Assembly (NCBI GenBank): GCA_964058845.1
Contig: CAXKVR010000712.1
Location: 1-20,636, forward strand
Length of the DNA stretch: 20,636 bases
Reading direction: 5' to 3'
From: Carex sylvatica
Taxonomy: Eukaryota; Streptophyta; Magnoliopsida; Poales; Cyperaceae
The notes under the pieces are model-generated. The model was not told the DNA's origin. It made no database searches and saw nothing but the letters and a program-made list of their open reading frames with translations. Below, one piece after another: positions 19,601-20,636 of this stretch. Positions within the stretch are counted from its first letter, which is position 1, and every line of letters begins with the position of its first letter. The position numbers were made by a program, and so were the translations under genes.

Positions 19601-20636
19601 TATACAAGCCAGTATAGAATCCAAAGTTAAAAAAAAAAATTAGTACCACTGAAGAATTGGCGTTGCTTCTCTCATCCAAATAGTGGTCTCTGTATCTATC
19701 ACTTGATCTCTCACTCCTATACTCGTCATAATTATCTTCTCTATAGCCTCGTCCATGGCTCCTACTACGAGGTGATCGTGATCTCGACCTTGATCTCTCC
19801 CCACGACCAAGTGACCTAGACTGGTCTCGGTCACGGCGCCTATAAGGACTCTCATCTCTTTCTCGACTTGAACCTCTTCGTTCTCGGGACCCACGCCTCC
19901 GCCAGCTATCTTCTCTCCTTACTCTGTCGTAATCAGAATCACCCCGTCCATAATCCCGATCATGTGACCCTCGACGGTCACGATCTCTACTCCCTCTCCT
20001 TTCATGTCTATCAAGATCATAATCACGGGACCCACCAGATTCATAAATGGAATCACGGTACCTATCAGGGTCGTGTCTTCTCAAGTCCCTGGCATGCTTG
20101 TATTCATCTTCGAAATTTCTTCTCGGGTCAGGCCAAGCACCAGCAACAGGTGGAAGCCGTCCATATAAATCTCTCTCGTGCACAGGCCTGTCAAAGACAT
20201 TCCTTGGATACACAGGATCTCTGGGGAATCGTTCATCCAAAATTCTTTCACCATTGTATGAACCGCTAACCCTGCAGCATTTACAGCATAATAGGAAACA
20301 ACTAAACAGACAAGCTACAAAATATTTTCATCCGATGAGGCTTACTTTTAAATCAGCTATGTGAAATGGATGATCAAATTTGACCAGTTATGGCTTTGAC
20401 CAGGCACATAGATCAGAGGGGGACTAAATTCTAAAACAGACAATTGCAAAAGCAGAAGAACTATAACAGAAGGGAAATAAACTTGCTTCTACCAAAAATA
20501 CTCTATATGCAAAATGGGGAAACAATATTTTCTCATATCTAATACTATAATAGAAAATGATCAACTTATATTTGTTCCTAAGCTACAAACACTGTCACCC
20601 GTGCTTGATGTACCTGAAATCTGGCTCAGGGATTGC
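13633..20636 (-). CDS. SUA: SUA-like splicing factor (plant RBM5/RBM10 homologue), 5' end missing
   Basis: Fourteen exons (transcript order): 20636-20614, 20271-19647, 19165-19094, 18988-18896, 18479-18400, 18313-18190, 17879-17795, 17706-17615, 17511-17443, 17365-17195, 16585-16408, 16169-15321, 15167-14980, 13812-13633. Introns are GT-AG, phases join, giving 942 visible residues and a stop. Visible residues: RS/RD-rich 70-210; RRM1 about 219-300 (ILIRGL, RGFAFVDF); RanBP2 zinc finger about 318-340 (DWICAIC, final Cys in the next exon); RRM2 about 371-452 (HVLVVRGL, KGFAFVHF); OCRE about 513-561 (GYYYDASSGFYYDGNTG, LYYDGNAGAWY); G-patch about 868-908 (NMGWQEGLGLGKDGGG), split by the 1.17-kb last intron. 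This is the domain order of Arabidopsis SUPPRESSOR OF ABI3-5, a nuclear splicing factor that suppresses a cryptic intron in ABI3. Arabidopsis SUA is about 1000 aa, so perhaps 60 N-terminal residues are beyond the window. Confidence 0.95.
14088..14117. repeat. (ATT)n/(AAT)n microsatellite in the last SUA intron
   Basis: ATTATTATTATAATAATAAT followed by TATTATTATT is a short trinucleotide tract that switches strand sense midway, so it can fold on itself. The rest of this 1167-nt intron shows no gene. CTATAAATATGGC at about 14622-14634 on the minus strand is TATA-like but has no supported transcript. Confidence 0.8.
14947..14968. repeat. (AG)9 microsatellite just inside the last SUA intron
   Basis: On the transcript strand this is a CT repeat starting about 11 nt after the donor GTGCGT at 14979. 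A poly-A run (poly-U in the transcript) lies further in at about 14860-14877, and another near 14758-14771. Pyrimidine tracts this close to a donor can bind splicing regulators; whether they do here is not known. Confidence 0.85.
16890..17068 (+). mobile_element. SINE-like 3' end with trinucleotide microsatellite, inside a SUA intron
   Basis: CCTACCCCAACTTGTTTGGG at 17020-17039, then ATTAAAGGCTTTGTCGTTGT and a degenerate TTG tail, matches what I remember of the conserved 3' end of plant Au-type SINEs. It is preceded at about 16890-16980 by a compound ATT/ACT/GTT repeat. I cannot see a convincing pol III box A/B head, so this may be a 5'-truncated copy. It is antisense to SUA and lies in the 609-nt intron between the RRM2 and OCRE exons. 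Confidence 0.6.
18311..18318 (-). promoter_or_regulatory. Triple tandem splice acceptor (TAGCAGTAG) before the SUA zinc-finger exon
   Basis: On the transcript strand three AG dinucleotides sit 3 nt apart (18318-18317, 18315-18314, 18312-18311). Exon starts at 18316, 18313 or 18310 all keep the frame, giving SSRE, SRE or RE before PDN. I took 18313 (after CAG) for the gene model because CAG is usually preferred over TAG. Confidence 0.75.

Overview
This is plant nuclear DNA, almost certainly from a eudicot. It has short GT-AG introns in AT-rich DNA, two typical land-plant multi-exon genes, and a gap between them packed with small non-coding transposon remnants. The sequence does not fix the species.

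Layout: (1) 1-940 is AT-rich and holds a diverged foldback/tandem repeat (366-664). (2) 941-3176, minus strand, is a complete five-exon gene for a BTB-NPH3 (NPH3/RPT2-like) protein, predicted at 601 aa. Its leader side (about 3177-3480) carries a possible 25-codon uORF. (3) 3481-13632 is about 10 kb without a supported gene. It contains hairpins at 4480-4585 and 4638-4812, two related hAT-type MITE copies (4872-5034 and 6519-6650, the second with a perfect 8-bp target duplication), other TIR elements (5056-5283, 8590-8942, 11402-11530), a three-copy alternating repeat (10003-10168), and a nested structure (11628-12993) in which a hAT-like element with a duplicated 3' end sits inside an older long foldback element. 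(4) 13633-20636, minus strand, holds the last 14 exons of a SUA (SUPPRESSOR OF ABI3-5)/RBM5-RBM10-type splicing factor. The order is RS/RD-rich region, RRM, RanBP2 zinc finger, RRM, OCRE, G-patch. The 5' end lies beyond the window.

Both genes are transcribed right to left. Nothing suggests that they work together: one family acts as a plasma-membrane-associated signalling adaptor or CUL3 substrate receptor, the other in nuclear pre-mRNA splicing. I found no rRNA, tRNA, CRISPR array, organelle insertion or transposase gene. I also found no convincing new biological system. The points most worth checking are the nested transposon stack, a triple tandem splice acceptor just before the SUA zinc finger, a long near-perfect hairpin, and the possible uORF.
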